Positions 10,711 to 25,615 of a DNA stretch of 64,000 nucleotides are shown in pieces (position 1 is the first letter of the stretch; each line of letters opens with the position of its first letter). The translations under genes were made by a program, and so were the position numbers. This DNA comes from Lamellibrachia columna (taxonomy: Eukaryota; Annelida; Polychaeta; Sabellida; Siboglinidae), in assembly GCA_963662155.1 (NCBI GenBank), contig OY759274.1, positions 47,431,077 through 47,495,076 on the forward strand, read 5' to 3'. The notes beneath the pieces are model-generated. The model did no database searches and was not told where the DNA came from. It saw only the letters and a program-made list of their open reading frames with translations.

Positions 10711-11199
10711 ATGAATCGTCCTATACACTTCAGAGGAGGAGGGCATTTCCTCTCCAATTTCTATGTGTGCAGGATCGACGCGTGAGGGCGTGTATTTAAA
10801 ACGGTCGAATCCGGGTACCGGTGGCGAAAATGTTTGTACCATGGCGATCTTGAGACAGCAGAGAAAACGCTATCCACACGGAGTGGACTACAGGTCATAT
10901 ATCTAAGCAAGACGACCAAAGAGAAGGTACTTTGACGTGAGGAACAACAAACACGATATATTATGTATGCACTGGCGAATATTAAATTCCGTGACGTGGC
11001 ACTAAGTCAGTGTCTATTAGATACAGGACAATTTCCATTGATGGAATGTGTAAAAAGTCGTGAGGGGTATTGGAGTGGACTAACTTATACTGCACAGCCA
11101 GGGCGGAATATTCTTGGTGAAACTTTAATGCAACAACGACAGTTCATTCGAAACCAGAGCTCACGAAACATGCCCGGGCAAGTGCCGCGAGTTAATTAG
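10711..11199 (+). pseudogene. NADAR pseudogene copy 5 (3051-bp type unit)
   Basis: Carries the ALANIKF and GQFPLM variants and uniquely ALSQ for ALRQ. Both TGA codons are present. Confidence 0.78.
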
Positions 11200-12036
11200 A
11201 TTATCGACCGAAGGGCACATAACACGCGTAGCCAGAAAAGGCTGTGCGTTACAACGGTCGGCTATTGGAGATAAGGATTTGATGGGATCAGCACTACCAG
11301 ACATTTATAAACCCGTAAGCCAACCCGTCACGTCATAGTCGTTCTTATTCGAGATCGAAAACACTTCTCTGTATAAGCGCCACTCAAACAGTTGAGAGTA
11401 ACGGGACGTATATATTCCAAAGACCGTTAACCATTGTCACTTGTGTCACGCAGAATAAATACATCGACTTCGCATTTTGTTAACATTGCTGGGAGGTGTT
11501 CGTGCAGATGGTAATGGGTATTTTTGTCCCGTTCATCAGTAGCAACGTGTTCCCGTGTACATGTTCGCCCTGCATATTCTATTTTTTGACTGGGATTGCG
11601 CAAAGGTGTGGGCATGAATTTTCGATGAGTTGGCGACAACAGTACTGGGATTCAATGCCAACATTTACACCGGTCTAACGTCAGACGCAGACCGCTATGC
11701 CTCACTGTCACTGCTTCGGGGGGAGGGGAACGTCATGGTCACCATTAAGAAACATACAAAGGACACATTTGTGAATTACACCTTGTCAGTACTGGAAGTG
11801 GAAGGTACATAATTCTCTTTGCAAGAAGAAACCAGCAAAGAGGAAGACGTCACTGTATCCAACGACAAGGCTATGAACTCCAGCATTAATAAAGTGCATT
11901 GATGGCTAGATAGCAACAGTGATCATATTCACGTCAGCAGCGTCCAGTATCTCTCCTGCATCATGCATCATTCTGTCAGAGAGACGATGCTACGCTATCA
12001 ACAGATAGCAACAGCAGTGGCGACATAGAGGCAACG

Positions 12037-12954
12037 ATGGGTGGTATAAATAGAATTCAAGATCGTAGGAGGCCATGTTGAACCAGCAGTCTTTCGACGC
12101 ACCGTTAGATGTGGCTTGTGTATATTATGTATGTGATAAGGTGTATCGCATATTGAATCTGTTGAAAGATGAGGTTTACAAATATTCTTCTGGTTTGATT
12201 CAACACCTGTTGTGCTGGACTGCTACGTCGTTGACAGATACTTGCGCGACATTGCAATGGCGGATCGATATGATGGAGAAGGTGAGAGAGGCCATGTGCA
12301 GTCGATGTCGATACGTAGACAGCGGTGATGTTGCTGAGTGACAAACGATAAGGTGATGACACTAACTAACAAAATTGTTCTTTCTTTCTATATAGATCAG
12401 TGTCGGTCTGCGTATGACAAGGAACTCATGCGACGACGACGAGAGGACGGCAGCAGTGGCGGCGGCAGCGACAGCGTTGACGTTAAAGAGAGGTGAAACC
12501 ACCACTGGAATCGAAAGACGTGCGATTATATCTGCAAAAAGTGAGACGCCTATCGGCACCACTATTTCCACTTCTGTCGTCATCGCCGCCGCCACCACAT
12601 CCGTCGTAGCTACCGTCGCCAGCGTCACTGCCGTCAACGCCGCTGCCGTCACCACCGCCACCGTCGTCGCCAACAACACCACGCGATGACGACGTATTCA
12701 GCACACCATCACCACCACATGATCCTTTGTCTCCGATGTGTGACGAGGAGAACATCATCATCATCACTAATATACCGGACAGTTCAGCGTCGCCGACACC
12801 GTCTCCCCCATCGACGACGACGATGAGGGTGACGTATACACCCCCACCACAACCGATGACCATGCCGCTGCTAACATCGCTGCAGTGTAAAATCATAACC
12901 GAAGAAACAGTGGCCAATAATATCAGGACATCAAGAGACACCTCTTTGACATAG
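12037..12954 (+). pseudogene. Gene X remnant, unit 5
   Basis: The 19-nt deletion after LTLKR throws exon 2 out of the Pro-rich frame. It has TYTPPP where most units have TYAPPP. Confidence 0.5.
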
Positions 12955-13092
12955 GATGAGGCCACTCAATGCACATGCATTGAGTTGGCCAACAGTCTCA
13001 CTCCAGATGAAGTAGACATATTTCATGCAACATATAACGTGCATCATCCATGGCAGACATAACAACACAAACACACACACACACACACAACA

Positions 13093-13475
13093 CTGTTTAA
13101 GTATATTTTATTTGCAGACTACACGAACATGTTCTATTGTAATAATGACGTCAATGAACTTATCAGGCAGACAACTGGCAAATTGGATAATCTCAATGTA
13201 TAGTTTTCAGTGAATATATTAATCATTAAACATAACAAAACCAGATTACATGATTTTTTGGAAATCGCGCGTGGCAAACGTCTCTCAATAAAAAAAAAAA
13301 TGTCATAATTAATAGAGTTAAAACAGCTAAGTTTTTAAGTGTATTTATTGATGACAAATTAACGTGGACACGTCACATTTCTCTTTTGAAATCTAAACTT
13401 TCAAAATATTGTGCTGTTATGTACAAAACTAGTTTCTCAATTGACAGACGTGGAATGCGTATCTTATATTATTAG
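13093..13475 (+). pseudogene. RT fragment, unit 5
   Basis: A few nt shorter than other copies near the A-run (GTCTCTCAATA), so the thumb segment has no upstream start in frame. Confidence 0.72.
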
Positions 13476-13761
13476 TAATGTATTAACCAACAACATGCAG
13501 TGTCATATAATACCACTACGACATTAAATTTAAAATGTTAATGTTTTTCAAGTAAATAAACAATGTCATAATTAATGGAGTTGAAGCAACTTCGTTTTTA
13601 AGTGTAATTATTGAATGCGATTAAAGGTATCACAGAACTGTTGGTGGAAACAACAAGACATCTGTCATTTGGAAAAAAACGACATCGGCGCGTACTCAGC
13701 GAGCTTTGCATAAAGCCTTATATAATATAGTTCTTGGACATTTTAACATCATGAAGTCAGA

Positions 13762-14250
13762 ATGAATCGTCCTATACACTTCAGAGGAGGAGGGCATTTC
13801 CTCTCCAATTTCTATATGTGCAGGATCGACGCGTGAGGGCGTGTATTTAAAACGGTCGAATCCGGGTACCGGTGGCGAAAATGTTTGTACCATGGCGATC
13901 TTGAGACAGCAGAGAAAACGCTATCCACACGGAGTGGACTACAGGTCATATATCTAAGCAAGACGACCAAAGAGAAGGTACATTGACGTGAGGAACAACA
14001 AACACGATATATTATGTATGCACTGGCGAATATTAAATTCCGTGACGTGGCACTACGTCAGAGTCTATTAGATACAGGACAATTTCCATTGATGGAATGT
14101 GTAAAAAGTCGTGAGGGGTATTGGAGTGGACTAACTTATACTGCACAGCCAGGGCGGAATATTCTTGGTGAAACTTTAATGCAACAACGACAGTTCATTC
14201 GAAACCAGAGCTCACGAAACATGCCCGGGCAAGTGCCGCGAGTTAATTAG
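13762..14250 (+). pseudogene. NADAR pseudogene copy 6
   Basis: ALANIKF and QFPLM variants with LRQSLL. Both TGA codons are present. Confidence 0.78.
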
Positions 14251-15093
14251 ATTATCGACCGAAGGGCACATAACACGCGTAGCCAGAAAAGGCTGTGCGT
14301 TACAACGGTCGGCTATTGGAGATAAGGATTTGATGGGATCAGCACTACCAGACATTTATAAACCCGTAAGCCAACCCGTCACGTCATAGTCGTTCTTATT
14401 CGAGATCGAAAACACTTCTCTGTATAAGCGCCACTCAAACAGTTGAGAGTAACGGGACGTATATATTCCAAAGACCGTTAACCATTGTCACTTGTGTCAC
14501 GCAGAATAAATACATCGACTTCGCATTTTGTTAACATTGCTGGGAGGTGTTCGTGCAGATGGTAATGGGTATTTTTGTCCCGTTCATCAGTAGCAACGTG
14601 TTCCCGTGTACATGTTCGCCCTGCATATTCTATTGTTTGACTGGGATTGCGCAAAGGTGTGGGCATGAATTTTCGATGAGTTGGCGACAACAGTACTGGG
14701 ATTCAATGCCAACATTTACACAGGTCTAACGTCAGACGCAGACCGCTCTGCCTCACTGTCACTGCTTCGGGGGGGGGGGGGGGGGCACGTCATGGTCACC
14801 ATTAAGAAACATACAAAGGACACTTTTGTGAATTACACCTTGTCAGTACTGGAAGTATAAGTTTCATCATTCTCTTTGCAGGAAGAAACCAGCAAAGAGG
14901 ATGACGTCACTGTATCCACCGACGAGGCTATGAACTCCAGCATTAATAAAGTGCATTGATGGCTAGATAGCAACAGTGATCATATTCACGTCAGCAGCGT
15001 CCAGTATCTCTCCTGCATCATGCATCATTCTGTCAGAGAGACGATGCTACGCTATCAACAGATAGCAACAGCAGTGGCGACATAGAGGCAACG

Positions 15094-16028
15094 ATGGGTG
15101 GTATAAATAGAATTCAAGATCGTAGGAGGCCATGTTGAACCAGCAGTCTTTCGACGCACCGTTAGATGTGGCTTGTGTATATTATGTATGTGATAAGGTG
15201 TATCGCATATTGAATCTGTTGAAAGATGAGGTTTACAAATATTCTTCTGGTTTGATTCAACACCTGTTGTGCTGGACTGCTACGTCGTTGACAGATACTT
15301 GCGCGACATTGCAATGGCGGATCGATATGATGGAGAAGGTGAGAGAGGCCATGTGCAGTCGATGTCGATACGTAGACAGCGGTGATGTTGCTGAGTGACA
15401 AACGATAAGGTGATGACACTAACTAACAAAATTGTTCTTTCTTTCTATATAGATCAGTGTCGGTCTGCGTATGACAAGGAACTCATGCGACGACGACGAG
15501 AGGACGGCAGCAGTGGCGGCGGCAGCGACAGCGTTGACGTTAAAGAGGAAGACGGCACGAAGAGTGGTGAAACCACCACTGGAATCGAAAGACGTGCGGT
15601 TATATCTGCAAAAAGTGAGACGCCTATCGGCACCACTATTTCCACTTCTGTCGTCATCGCCGCCGCCACCACATCCGTCGTAGCTACCGTCGCCAGCGTC
15701 ACTGCCGTCAACGCCGCTGCTGTCACCACCGCCACCGTCGTCGCCAACAACACCACGCGATGACGACGTATTCAGCACACCATCACCACCACATGATCCT
15801 TTGTCTCCGATGTGTGACGAGGAGAACATCATCATCATCACTAATATACCGGACAGTTCAGCGTCGCCGACACCGTCTCCCCCATCGACGACGACGATGA
15901 GGGTGACGTATGCACCCCCACCACAACCGATGACCATGCCGCTGCTAACATCGCTGCAGTGTAAAATCATAACCGAAGAAACAGTGGCCAATAATATCAG
16001 GACATCAAGAGACACCTCTTTGACATAG
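15094..16028 (+). pseudogene. Gene X remnant, unit 6
   Basis: No 19-nt deletion; interrupted by the common exon-2 TAG. Confidence 0.5.
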
Positions 16029-16163
16029 GATGAGGCCACTCAATGCACATGCATTGAGTTGGCCAACAGTCTCACTCCAGATGAAGTAGAGACATATTTC
16101 ATGCAACATATAACGTGCATCATCCATGGCAGACATAACAACACAAACACACACACTCACCCA

Positions 16164-16194
<31 letters not shown>

Positions 16195-16236
16195 TCTCAC
16201 ACACACAAACACACACACACACACACACACACAACA

Positions 16237-16622
16237 CTGTTTAAGTATATTTTATTTGCAGACTACACGAACATGTTCTATTGTAATAATGACGTCAATG
16301 AACTTATCAGGCAGACAACTGGCAAACTGGATAATCTCAATGTATAGTTTTCAGTGAATATATTAATCATTAAACATAACAAAACCAGATTACATGATTT
16401 TTTGGAAATCGCGCGTGGCAAACGTTTCTCTCAATAAAAAAAAAAAATGTCATAATTAATAGAGTTAAAACAGCTAAGTTTTTAAGTGTATTTATTGATG
16501 ACAAATTAACGTGGACACGTCACATTTCTCTTTTGAAATCTAAACTTTCAAAATATTGTGCTGTTATGTACAAAACTAGTTTCTCAATTGACAGACGTGG
16601 AATGCGTATCTTATATTATTAG
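16237..16622 (+). pseudogene. RT fragment, unit 6
   Basis: Like unit 4, with the lengthened A-run. Confidence 0.72.
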
Positions 16623-16908
16623 TAATGTATTAACCAACAACATGCAATATCATATAATACCACTACAACATTAAATTTAAAATGTTAATGTTTTTCAAGT
16701 AAATAAACAATGTCATAATTAATGGAGTTGAAGCAACTTCGTTTTTAAGTGTAATTATTGAATGCGATTAAAGGTATCACAGAACTGTTGGTGGAAACAA
16801 CAAGACATCTGTCATTTGGAAAAAAACGACATCGGCGCGTACTCAGCGAGCTTTGCATAAAGCCTTATATAATATAGTTCTTGGACATTTTAACATCATG
16901 AAGTCAGA

Positions 16909-17397
16909 ATGAATCGTCCTATACACTTCAGAGGAGGAGGGCATTTCCTCTCCAATTTCTATGTGTGCAGGATCGACGCGTGAGGGCGTGTATTTAAAAC
17001 GGTCGAATCCGGGTACCGGTGGCGAAAATGTTTGTACCATGGCGATCTTGAGACAGCAGAGAAAACGCTATCCACACGGAGTGGACTACAGGTCATATAT
17101 CTAAGCAAGACGACCAAAGAGAAGGTACTTTGACGTGAGGAACAACAAACACGATATATTATGTATGCACTGGCGAATATTAAATTCCGTGACGTGGCAC
17201 TACGTCAGTGTCTATTAGATACAGGACAATTTCCATTGATGGAATGTGTAAAAAGTCGTGAGGGGTATTGGAGTGGACTAACTTATACTGCACAGCCAGG
17301 GCGGAATATTCTTGGTGAAACTTTAATGCAACAACGACAGTTCATTCGAAACCAGAGCTCACGAAACATGCCCGGGCAAGTGCCGCGAGTTAATTAG
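16909..17397 (+). pseudogene. NADAR pseudogene copy 7 (3051-bp type unit)
   Basis: LRQCLL and QFPLM variants; otherwise like copy 5. Confidence 0.78.
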
Positions 17398-18234
17398 ATT
17401 ATCGACCGAAGGGCACATAACACGCGTAGCCAGAAAAGGCTGTGCGTTACAACGGTCGGCTATTGGAGATAAGGATTTGATGGGATCAGCACTACCAGAC
17501 ATTTATAAACCCGTAAGCCAACCCGTCACGTCATAGTCGTTCTTATTCGAGATCGAAAACACTTCTCTGTATAAGCGCCACTCAAACAGTTGAGAGTAAC
17601 GGGACGTATATATTCCAAAGACCGTTAACCATTGTCACTTGTGTCACGCAGAATAAATACATCGACTTCGCATTTTGTTAACATTGCTGGGAGGTGTTCG
17701 TGCAGATGGTAATGGGTATTTTTGTCCCGTTCATCAGTAGCAACGTGTTCCCGTGTACATGTTCGCCCTGCATATTCTATTTTTTGACTGGGATTGCGCA
17801 AAGGTGTGGGCATGAATTTTCGATGAGTTGGCGACAACAGTACTGGGATTCAATGCCAACATTTACACCGGTCTAACGTCAGACGCAGACCGCTATGCCT
17901 CACTGTCACTGCTTCGGGGGGAGGGGAACGTCATGGTCACCATTAAGAAACATACAAAGGACACATTTGTGAATTACACCTTGTCAGTACTGGAAGTGGA
18001 AGGTACATAATTCTCTTTGCAAGAAGAAACCAGCAAAGAGGAAGACGTCACTGTATCCAACGACAAGGCTATGAACTCCAGCATTAATAAAGTGCATTGA
18101 TGGCTAGATAGCAACAGTGATCATATTCACGTCAGCAGCGTCCAGTATCTCTCCTGCATCATGCATCATTCTGTCAGAGAGACGATGCTACGCTATCAAC
18201 AGATAGCAACAGCAGTGGCGACATAGAGGCAACG

Positions 18235-19152
18235 ATGGGTGGTATAAATAGAATTCAAGATCGTAGGAGGCCATGTTGAACCAGCAGTCTTTCGACGCAC
18301 CGTTAGATGTGGCTTGTGTATATTATGTATGTGATAAGGTGTATCGCATATTGAATCTGTTGAAAGATGAGGTTTACAAATATTCTTCTGGTTTGATTCA
18401 ACACCTGTTGTGCTGGACTGCTACGTCGTTGACAGATACTTGCGCGACATTGCAATGGCGGATCGATATGATGGAGAAGGTGAGAGAGGCCATGTGCAGT
18501 CGATGTCGATACGTAGACAGCGGTGATGTTGCTGAGTGACAAACGATAAGGTGATGACACTAACTAACAAAATTGTTCTTTCTTTCTATATAGATCAGTG
18601 TCGGTCTGCGTATGACAAGGAACTCATGCGACGACGACGAGAGGACGGCAGCAGTGGCGGCGGCAGCGACAGCGTTGACGTTAAAGAGAGGTGAAACCAC
18701 CACTGGAATCGAAAGACGTGCGATTATATCTGCAAAAAGTGAGACGCCTATCGGCACCACTATTTCCACTTCTGTCGTCATCGCCGCCGCCACCACATCC
18801 GTCGTAGCTACCGTCGCCAGCGTCACTGCCGTCAACGCCGCTGCCGTCACCACCGCCACCGTCGTCGCCAACAACACCACGCGATGACGACGTATTCAGC
18901 ACACCATCACCACCACATGATCCTTTGTCTCCGATGTGTGACGAGGAGAACATCATCATCATCACTAATATACCGGACAGTTCAGCGTCGCCGACACCGT
19001 CTCCCCCATCGACGACGACGATGAGGGTGACGTATACACCCCCACCACAACCGATGACCATGCCGCTGCTAACATCGCTGCAGTGTAAAATCATAACCGA
19101 AGAAACAGTGGCCAATAATATCAGGACATCAAGAGACACCTCTTTGACATAG
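18235..19152 (+). pseudogene. Gene X remnant, unit 7
   Basis: Carries the 19-nt deletion and TYTPPP; no difference from unit 5 was noticed. Confidence 0.5.
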
Positions 19153-19290
19153 GATGAGGCCACTCAATGCACATGCATTGAGTTGGCCAACAGTCTCACT
19201 CCAGATGAAGTAGACATATTTCATGCAACATATAACGTGCATCATCCATGGCAGACATAACAACACAAACACACACACACACACACAACA

Positions 19291-19673
19291 CTGTTTAAGT
19301 ATATTTTATTTGCAGACTACACGAACATGTTCTATTGTAATAATGACGTCAATGAACTTATCAGGCAGACAACTGGCAAATTGGATAATCTCAATGTATA
19401 GTTTTCAGTGAATATATTAATCATTAAACATAACAAAACCAGATTACATGATTTTTTGGAAATCGCGCGTGGCAAACGTCTCTCAATAAAAAAAAAAATG
19501 TCATAATTAATAGAGTTAAAACAGCTAAGTTTTTAAGTGTATTTATTGATGACAAATTAACGTGGACACGTCACATTTCTCTTTTGAAATCTAAACTTTC
19601 AAAATATTGTGCTGTTATGTACAAAACTAGTTTCTCAATTGACAGACGTGGAATGCGTATCTTATATTATTAG
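19291..19673 (+). pseudogene. RT fragment, unit 7
   Basis: Same shortened form as unit 5. Confidence 0.72.
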
Positions 19674-19959
19674 TAATGTATTAACCAACAACATGCAGTG
19701 TCATATAATACCACTACGACATTAAATTTAAAATGTTAATGTTTTTCAAGTAAATAAACAATGTCATAATTAATGGAGTTGAAGCAACTTCGTTTTTAAG
19801 TGTAATTATTGAATGCGATTAAAGGTATCACAGAACTGTTGGTGGAAACAACAAGACATCTGTCATTTGGAAAAAAACGACATCGGCGCGTACTCAGCGA
19901 GCTTTGCATAAAGCCTTATATAATATAGTTCTTGGACATTTTAACATCATGAAGTCAGA

Positions 19960-20448
19960 ATGAATCGTCCTATACACTTCAGAGGAGGAGGGCATTTCCT
20001 CTCCAATTTCTATATGTGCAGGATCGACGCGTGAGGGCGTGTATTTAAAACGGTCGAATCCGGGTACCGGTGGCGAAAATGTTTGTACCATGGCGATCTT
20101 GAGACAGCAGAGAAAACGCTATCCACACGGAGTGGACTACAGGTCATATATCTAAGCAAGACGACCAAAGAGAAGGTACATTGACGTGAGGAACAACAAA
20201 CACGATATATTATGTATGCACTGGCGAATATTAAATTCCGTGACGTGGCACTACGTCAGAGTCTATTAGATACAGGACAATTTCCATTGATGGAATGTGT
20301 AAAAAGTCGTGAGGGGTATTGGAGTGGACTAACTTATACTGCACAGCCAGGGCGGAATATTCTTGGTGAAACTTTAATGCAACAACGACAGTTCATTCGA
20401 AACCAGAGCTCACGAAACATGCCCGGGCAAGTGCCGCGAGTTAATTAG
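19960..20448 (+). pseudogene. NADAR pseudogene copy 8
   Basis: Like copy 6 (ALANIKF, QSLL, QFPLM). Confidence 0.78.
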
Positions 20449-21289
20449 ATTATCGACCGAAGGGCACATAACACGCGTAGCCAGAAAAGGCTGTGCGTTA
20501 CAACGGTCGGCTATTGGAGATAAGGATTTGATGGGATCAGCACTACCAGACATTTATAAACCCGTAAGCCAACCCGTCACGTCATAGTCGTTCTTATTCG
20601 AGATCGAAAACACTTCTCTGTATAAGCGCCACTCAAACAGTTGAGAGTAACGGGACGTATATATTCCAAAGACCGTTAACCATTGTCACTTGTGTCACGC
20701 AGAATAAATACATCGACTTCGCATTTTGTTAACATTGCTGGGAGGTGTTCGTGCAGATGGTAATGGGTATTTTTGTCCCGTTCATCAGTAGCAACGTGTT
20801 CCCGTGTACATGTTCGCCCTGCATATTCTATTGTTTGACTGGGATTGCGCAAAGGTGTGGGCATGAATTTTCGATGAGTTGGCGACAACAGTACTGGGAT
20901 TCAATGCCAACATTTACACAGGTCTAACGTCAGACGCAGACCGCTCTGCCTCACTGTCACTGCTTCGGGGGGGGGGGGGGGCACGTCATGGTCACCATTA
21001 AGAAACATACAAAGGACACTTTTGTGAATTACACCTTGTCAGTACTGGAAGTATAAGTTTCATCATTCTCTTTGCAGGAAGAAACCAGCAAAGAGGATGA
21101 CGTCACTGTATCCACCGACGAGGCTATGAACTCCAGCATTAATAAAGTGCATTGATGGCTAGATAGCAACTGTGATCATATTCACGTCAGCAGCGTCCAG
21201 TATCTCTCCTGCTTCATGCATCATTCTGTCAGAGAGACGATGCTACGCTATCAACAGATAGCAACAGCAGTGGCGACATAGAGGCAACG

Positions 21290-22207
21290 ATGGGTGGTAT
21301 AAATAGAATTCAAGATCGTAGGAGGCCATGTTGAACCAGCAGTCTTTCGACGCACCGTTAGATGTGGCTTGTGTATATTATGTATGTGATAAGGTGTATC
21401 GCATATTGAATCTGTTGAAAGATGAGGTTTACAAATATTCTTCTGGTTTGATTCAACACCTGTTGTGCTGGACTGCTACGTCGTTGACAGATACTTGCGC
21501 GACATTGCAATGGCGGATCGATATGATGGAGAAGGTGAGAGAGGCCATGTGCAGTCGATGTCGATACGTAGACAGCGGTGATGTTGCTGAGTGACAAACG
21601 ATAAGGTGATGACACTAACTAACAAAAGTGTTCTTTCTTTCTATATAGATCAGTGTCGGTCTGCGTATGACAAGGAACTCATGCGACGACGACGAGAGGA
21701 CGGCAGCAGTGGCGGCGGCAGCGACAGCGTTGACGTTAAAGAGAGGTGAAACCACCACTGGAATCGAAAGACGTGCGGTTATATCTGCAAAAAGTGAGAC
21801 GCCTATCGGCACCACTATTTCCACTTCTGTCGTCATCGCCGCCGCCACCATATCCGTCGTAGCTACCGTCGCCAGCGTCACTGCCGTCAACGCCGCTGCC
21901 GTCACCACCGCCACCGTCGTCGCCAACAACACCACGCGATGACGACGTATTCAGCACACCATCACCACCACATGATCCTTTGTCTCCGATGTGTGACGAG
22001 GAGAACATCATCATCATCACTAATATACCGGACAGTTCAGCGTCGCCGACACCGTCTCCCCCATCGACGACGACGATGAGGGTGACGTATGCACCCCCAC
22101 CACAACCGATGACCATGCCGCTGCTAACATCGCTGCAGTGTAAAATCATAACCGAAGAAACAGTGGCCAATAATATCAGGACATCAAGAGACACCTCTTT
22201 GACATAG
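21290..22207 (+). pseudogene. Gene X remnant, unit 8
   Basis: Combines the 19-nt deletion of the 3051-bp type with a long CA tract, so it looks recombinant between unit types. It has a private T-to-G change in the intron pyrimidine tract (AAAGTGTTC). Confidence 0.5.
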
Positions 22208-22342
22208 GATGAGGCCACTCAATGCACATGCATTGAGTTGGCCAACAGTCTCACTCCAGATGAAGTAGAGACATATTTCATGCAACATATAACGTGCATC
22301 ATCCATGGCAGACATAACAACACAAACACACACACACTCACC

Positions 22343-22373
<31 letters not shown>

Positions 22374-22388
22374 GCACGCTCACACACA

Positions 22389-22479
<91 letters not shown>

Positions 22480-22481
22480 CA

Positions 22482-22866
22482 CTGTTTAAGTATATTTTAT
22501 TTGCAGACTACACGAACATGTTCTATTGTAATAATGACGTCAATGAACTTATCAGGCAGACAACTGGCAAATTGGATAATCTCAATGTATAGTTTTCAGT
22601 GAATATATTAATCATTAAACATAACAAAACCAGATTACATGATTTTTTGGAAATCGCGCGTGGCAAACGTTTCTCTCAATAAAAAAAAAAATGTCATAAT
22701 TAATAGAGTTAAAACAGCTAAGTTTTTAAGTGTATTTATTGATGACAAATTAACGTGGACACGTCACATTTCTCTTTTGAAATCTAAACTTTCAAAATAT
22801 TGTGCTGTTATGTACAAAACTAGTTTCTCAATTGACAGACGTGGAATGCGTATCTTATATTATTAG
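22482..22866 (+). pseudogene. RT fragment, unit 8
   Basis: Like units 1 and 2. Confidence 0.73.
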
Positions 22867-23152
22867 TAATGTATTAACCAACAACATGCAGTATCATATA
22901 ATACCACTACGACATTAAATTTAAAATGTTAATGTTTTTCAAGTAAATAAACAATGTCATAATTAATGGAGTTGAAGCAACTTCGTTTTTAAGTGTAATT
23001 ATTGAATGCGATTAAAGGTATCACAGAACTGTTGGTGGAAACAACAAGACATCTGTCATTTGGAAAAAAACGACATCGGCGCGTACTCAGCGAGCTTTGC
23101 ATAAAGCCTTATATAATATAGTTCTTGGACATTTTAACATCATGAAGTCAGA

Positions 23153-23641
23153 ATGAATCGTCCTATACACTTCAGAGGAGGAGGGCATTTCCTCTCCAAT
23201 TTCTATGTGTGCAGGATCGACGCGTGAGGGCGTGTATTTAAAACGGTCGAATCCGGGTACCGGTGGCGAAAATGTTTGTACCATGGCGATCTTGAGACAG
23301 CAGAGAAAACGCTATCCACACGGAGTGGACTACAGGTCATATATCTAAGCAAGACGACCAAAGAGAAGGTACATTGACGTGAGGAACAACAAACACGATA
23401 TATTATGTATGCACTGGCGAGTATTAAATTCCGTGATGTGGCACTACGTCAGAGTCTATTAGATACAGGACAATCTCCATTGATGGAATGTGTAAAAAGT
23501 CGTGAGGGGTATTGGAGTGGACTAACATATACTGCACAGCCAGGGCGGAATATTCTTGGTGAAACTTTAATGCAACAACGACAGTTCATTCGAAACCAGA
23601 GCTCACGAAACATGCCCGGGCAAGTGCCGCGAGTTAATTAG
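23153..23641 (+). pseudogene. NADAR pseudogene copy 9
   Basis: Nearly the same as copy 2 (CAT before the second TGA); corresponds to copy 2 in the ~20 kb duplication. Confidence 0.78.
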
Positions 23642-24480
23642 ATTATCGACCGAAGGGCACATAACACGCGTAGCCAGAAAAGGCTGTGCGTTACAACGGT
23701 CGGCTATTGGAGATAAGGATTTGACGGGATCAGCACTACCAGACATTTATAAACCCGTAAAGCCAACCCGTCACGTCATAGTCGTTCTTATTCGAGATCG
23801 AAAACACTTCTCTTTATAAGCGCCACTCAAACAGTTGAGAGTAACGGGACGTATATATTCCAAAGACCGTTAACCATTGTCACTTGTGTCACGCAGAATA
23901 AATACATCGACTTCGCATTTTGTTAACATTGCTGGGAGGTGTTCGTGCAGATGGTAACGGGTATTTTTGTCCCGTTCATCAGTAGCAACGTGTTCCCGTG
24001 TACATGTTCGCCCTGCATATTCTATTGTTTGACTGGGATTGCGCAAAGGTGTGGGCATGAATTTTCGATGAGTTGGCGACAACAGTACTGGGATTCAATG
24101 CCAACATTTACACAGGTCTAACGTCAGACGCAGACCGCTCTGCCTCACTGTCACTGCTTCGGGGGGGGGGGGCACGTCATGGTCACCATTAAGAAACATA
24201 CAAAGGACACATTTGTGAATTACACCTTGTCAGTACTGGAAGTATAAGTTTCATCATTCTCTTTGCAGGAAGAAACCAGCAAAGAGGATGACGTCACTGT
24301 ATCCACCGACGAGGCTATGAACTCCAGCATTAATAAAGTGCATTGATGGCTAGATAGCAACAGTGATCATATTCACGTCAGCAGCGTCCAGTATCTCTCC
24401 TGCATCATGCATCATTCTGTCAGAGAGACGATGCTACGCTATCAACAGATAGCAACAGCAGTGGCGACATAGAGGCAACG

Positions 24481-25407
24481 ATGGGTGGTATAAATAGAAT
24501 TCAAGATCGTAGGAGGCCATGTTGAACCAGCAGTCTTTCGACGCACCGTTAGATGTGGCTTGTGTATATTATGTATGTGATAAGGTGTATCGCATATTGA
24601 ATCTGTTGAAAGATGAGGTTTACAAATATTCTTCTGGTTTGATTCAACACCTGTTGTGCTGGACTGCTACGTCGTTGACAGATACTTGCGCGACATTGCA
24701 ATGGCGGATCGATATGATGGAGAAGGTGAGAGAGGCCATGTGCAGTCGATGTCGATACGTAGACAGCGGTGATGTTGCTGAGTGACAGGTGATGACACTA
24801 ACTAACAAAATTGTTCTTTCTTTCTATATAGATCAGTGTCGGTCTGCGTATGACAAGGAACTCATGCGACGACGACGAGAGGACGGCAGCAGTGGCGGCG
24901 GCAGCGACAGCGTTGACGTTAAAGAGGAAGACGGCACGAAGAGTGGTGAAACCACCACTGGAATCGAAAGACGTGCGGTTATATCTGCAAAAAGTGAGAC
25001 GCCTATCGGCACCACTATTTCCACTTCTGTCGTCATCGCCGCCGCCACCACATCCGTCGTAGCTACCGTCGCCAGCGTCACTGCCGTCAACGCCGCTGCT
25101 GTCACCACCGCCACCGTCGTCGCCAACAACACCACGCGATGACGACGTATTCAGCACACCATCACCACCACATGATCCTTTGTCTCCGATGTGTGACGAG
25201 GAGAACATCATCATCATCACTAATATACCGGACAGTTCAGCGTCGCCGACACCGTCTCCCCCATCGACGACGACGATGAGGGTGACGTATGCACCCCCAC
25301 CACAACCGATGACCATGCCGCTGCTAACATCGCTGCAGTGTAAAATCATAACCGAAGAAACAGTGGCCAATAATATCAGGACATCAAGAGACACCTCTTT
25401 GACATAG
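24481..25407 (+). pseudogene. Gene X remnant, unit 9
   Basis: No 19-nt deletion. The intron is slightly shorter just upstream of the branch-like site. Confidence 0.5.
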
Positions 25408-25544
25408 GATGAGGCCACTCAATGCACATGCATTGAGTTGGCCAACAGTCTCACTCCAGATGAAGTAGAGACATATTTCATGCAACATATAACGTGCATC
25501 ATCCATGGCAGACATAACAACACAAACACACACACACTCACCCA

Positions 25545-25575
<31 letters not shown>

Positions 25576-25615
25576 TCTCACACACACAAACACACACACA
25601 CACACACACACAACA

